This document shows positions 14,591 to 16,349 of a stretch of 16,349 bases of DNA, piece by piece. The DNA is from Mageeibacillus sp. UBA6976. GTDB taxonomy: Bacteria; Bacillota; Clostridia; Saccharofermentanales; Saccharofermentanaceae. The DNA lies in the NCBI GenBank assembly GCA_002450155.1, contig DJYO01000030.1:1-16349 (forward strand), read 5' to 3'. Position numbers and translations under genes: made by a program. The notes below the pieces were generated by a model. It searched no databases. It was given only the letters and a program-made list of their open reading frames with translations, and had not been told where the DNA came from. The first letter of the stretch is position 1. Every line of letters starts with the position of its first letter.

Positions 14591-16349
14591 TTATTCTTGT
14601 TCTGACTCTCTCCACTTACGGTAGAAGACAAGACCCATAATGCAACTTGCAAGCATTACCAGAGTGATAGAAGCTACCGTAAAGATAGACATTGCCTCAC
14701 CTGTTGCAGGTACAGCTGTATTGTTATTGTTTGTTGTCTTCTGGTTGTATGTAGGATCAGCCTTGTCGACCATGACGATCTTGGAACCCTGCATCTCAAC
14801 TGTACCGACATAAACGGATCCGTCATCTCTTACAGTGAACAGGATTGCCTCAGCTGTAAGATATGCTTCAGGTGTTACTGTCTCCTTAAGCTCGTATGTA
14901 CCGGGCTGCAGGCCTCTTACGATCGAAGGCCATGTGGAGATAGTTACGAAGGAGATCGATGTATTCCTGTTAGAAAGTGTAGTTGTGACCAAAGCTCCAT
15001 TCTGAGTGATTACACAACCTGACAGATCGAAACCGTCGATGCTCGTGATCGTAAGTGTAGCCTGAGGTATCTCGTTACCTGCGATATCCTGCTTGCTGAT
15101 AGTTACAGTTGCAGGAGTGATAGGCTCGTAGTCAACAATAAGAAGGTTCATGTTCTTGTCGTCAACTCTTGCGCTACCTGTAGCAGATACGATGTCACCG
15201 TTATCATCAATCGTGAATGTAGTACCGGGCAGGATCGGCTTATAACCTGTAGGTGTAGATGTCTCTTCGAGAGTATAAGTACCTGCAGGAAGATCTATCG
15301 TCTCAGGTGTATCACCATGTGTCCATGTACCAACCGGATTACCATCCTTATCCTTGATGATGATCTCAGTACCAGGCAGATTCTCCAATGTGGAAATGTC
15401 ATCCTTTGTGAATGTTACAGGATGCTTGGTTACTGTTGTAGGTGTAGGATTTGGTGTAGCTGTTGCTACCGGAGTAGCTGTAGCTATAGGTGTTGAAGAT
15501 ACTGTAGGAGCAGGTATTTCAGTATACGCATTCTTGAGTGTAACTGAAGCGGCACCTGCTGCAGAAACAGTGTCTCTTCCAGATCTTACACTGTTAGCAT
15601 CATCATTTCTATATCCACCAGGCACTGTAGGTGCAGTCTCAGTAACTTCATATTCACCTTCAGGCAGATTCCTGATGACCTTAGCTGTACCAGGAATAAC
15701 TGTGATAGCAACAGGATCATCCGACTCTACAGCTTCATCACTGTAATACTTACCGGTTGTAACATTCTGAACATAGAATGTTACAGGTGTAGAGTTAAGA
15801 GCACTGCATCCGATGACCTGCTTGTTAAGAGTAAGTGATCCGACTACAGGTGCAGGTGCTGTGTAGTTATAAGTATTTGTTACAGTAGCTGTCTTTGTAG
15901 TATTCTCTTCGATCGTTCCTGAAGCTGTTGTATAAGCTACACTGAAGTGCTCAGGCACTGTAGGCTCTGTTACTGTATATGTAACGCCTTCAGGTATTCC
16001 TGTGAACTCAGCAGACTTACCAGCCTTAAGGTCGAATGTAACAGTCTCCGTTATAGGGGAAGCTGCTCCTCCGTTAACAGAATATGTTCCTGCTAATGTT
16101 GTGCCAGAAGGTACAGTAAACGTAACCTGGATACCGAATGCTAAATCAGGTGCAGCATCTGATCCTTCTGCTCTAACGACTGTCTTCTCAACTGTCAGCG
16201 AACCTGTAGGTACAGGTGCAGGTGCTGTGTAATCATAAGTATTTGTTACAGTAGCTGTCTTTGTAGTATTCGCTACGATCTCACCTGTAGCATTCGTATA
16301 AGCTGCTGTGAAGTGATCAGGTACCGTAGACTCTGTTACCGTGTATGTA
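14591..16349 (-). CDS. Sortase-anchored repetitive surface protein with Cna-B/SpaA-like domains (5' end outside window)
   Basis: The frame is open to the window edge, so at least 585 C-terminal residues are visible; the GTG at 15958 is internal and not the true start. Order: the tail of one ~122-residue repeat (ending NTTKTATVTNTY), a full copy of the same repeat (about 56-178), a related third domain (about 179-290), a Thr/Pro/Ala linker with TPxATA repeats (about 291-325), then two SpaA/Cna-B-like domains (about 326-430 and 430-530). The last two have candidate isopeptide residues: Lys in VTFTKDD and VTISKQD, Glu in YTLEETSTP and YELKETVTP, and an Asp rather than Asn in the final strand (IVDYEP, MVDKADP). 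The C-terminus is a sortase signal: VPATGE, a hydrophobic helix, and YRKWRESEQE. The motif is VPATG instead of LPxTG. It is rich in Thr, Val and Ala and is most likely an adhesin or pilin-like stalk. No sortase gene is in the window. Confidence 0.88.
   Translation of the reverse strand, partial: TYTVTESTVPDHFTAAYTNATGEIVANTTKTATVTNTYDYTAPAPVPTGSLTVEKTVVRAEGSDAAPDLAFGIQVTFTVPSGTTLAGTYSVNGGAASPITETVTFDLKAGKSAEFTGIPEGVTYTVTEPTVPEHFSVAYTTASGTIEENTTKTATVTNTYNYTAPAPVVGSLTLNKQVIGCSALNSTPVTFYVQNVTTGKYYSDEAVESDDPVAITVIPGTAKVIRNLPEGEYEVTETAPTVPGGYRNDDANSVRSGRDTVSAAGAASVTLKNAYTEIPAPTVSSTPIATATPVATATPNPTPTTVTKHPVTFTKDDISTLENLPGTEIIIKDKDGNPVGTWTHGDTPETIDLPAGTYTLEETSTPTGYKPILPGTTFTIDDNGDIVSATGSARVDDKNMNLLIVDYEPITPATVTISKQDIAGNEIPQATLTITSIDGFDLSGCVITQNGALVTTTLSNRNTSISFVTISTWPSIVRGLQPGTYELKETVTPEAYLTAEAILFTVRDDGSVYVGTVEMQGSKIVMVDKADPTYNQKTTNNNNTAVPATGEAMSIFTVASITLVMLASCIMGLVFYRKWRESEQE
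15846..16349 (-). repeat. Tandem coding repeat, period 366 bases (122 codons)
   Basis: The stretch 15846-15983 recurs at 16212-16349, offset exactly 366 bases, with mostly third-position and scattered changes. The shared protein pattern is YTVTE-TVP-HF--AYT, NTTKTATVTNTY-YTAPAPV and GSLT--K. The second copy is cut by the window edge, so more copies may follow outside it. Confidence 0.8.

Noticed and set aside
15354..15746. 130-codon open frame on the + strand
   Set aside because: Antisense to the repetitive surface protein; its Val/Gly/Ser pattern mirrors the Thr/Pro/Ala codons of the real gene.
15846..16349. CRISPR-like or non-coding repeat
   Set aside because: The repeats are long, in frame, spaced by coding sequence and preserve protein pattern.

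Overview
The window reads as chromosomal DNA of a Gram-positive anaerobe of the class Clostridia, most plausibly a Lachnospiraceae/Oscillospiraceae-type gut or rumen organism. The pointers are a Tad/Flp pilus locus with an accessory FHA protein, an F-type ATP synthase operon, strong GGAGG ribosome binding sites, and a Cna-B/SpaA-type surface protein with a C-terminal sortase signal. Genus-level assignment is not possible from the sequence alone.

Layout. (1) 1-3459, + strand: the 3' end of a Tad pilus operon, with the tadA/cpaF ATPase (5' end outside the window), a long membrane protein that looks like TadB and TadC joined, a 57-residue Flp-type prepilin, and a membrane protein with a C-terminal FHA domain. 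(2) 3456-10049, - strand: a complete ATP synthase operon in the order atpB-atpE-atpF-atpA-atpG-atpD-atpC. There is no atpI at the front and no free-standing atpH (delta). Instead the atpA product carries about 127 extra N-terminal residues, whose first ~75 match the C-terminal domain of delta. (3) 10172-11919, - strand: proA and rpiB as a two-gene unit. (4) 11920-12253: a 334-base divergent intergenic region with a proA promoter, two LexA/DinR-like operator candidates and a promoter placed so that the next transcript would be leaderless. (5) 12254-14313, + strand: a THUMP-type RNA methyltransferase translationally coupled (TAATG) to an OGG1/HhH-GPD DNA glycosylase. (6) 14339-14502: a tRNA-Leu(GAG) on the - strand with a perfect consensus promoter and a hairpin terminator. 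(7) 14537-16349, - strand: terminator and 3' part of a repetitive sortase-anchored surface protein that runs off the window.

How it fits together. The ATP synthase is the energy-coupling core. The delta-alpha fusion is the most unusual feature: the part of delta that normally grips the b stalk is covalently attached to alpha, while the delta domain that normally docks on alpha is missing at this locus. The Tad genes and the surface protein form the cell-surface/adhesion component. The methyltransferase-glycosylase pair is housekeeping RNA modification and oxidative DNA repair, possibly under damage control.
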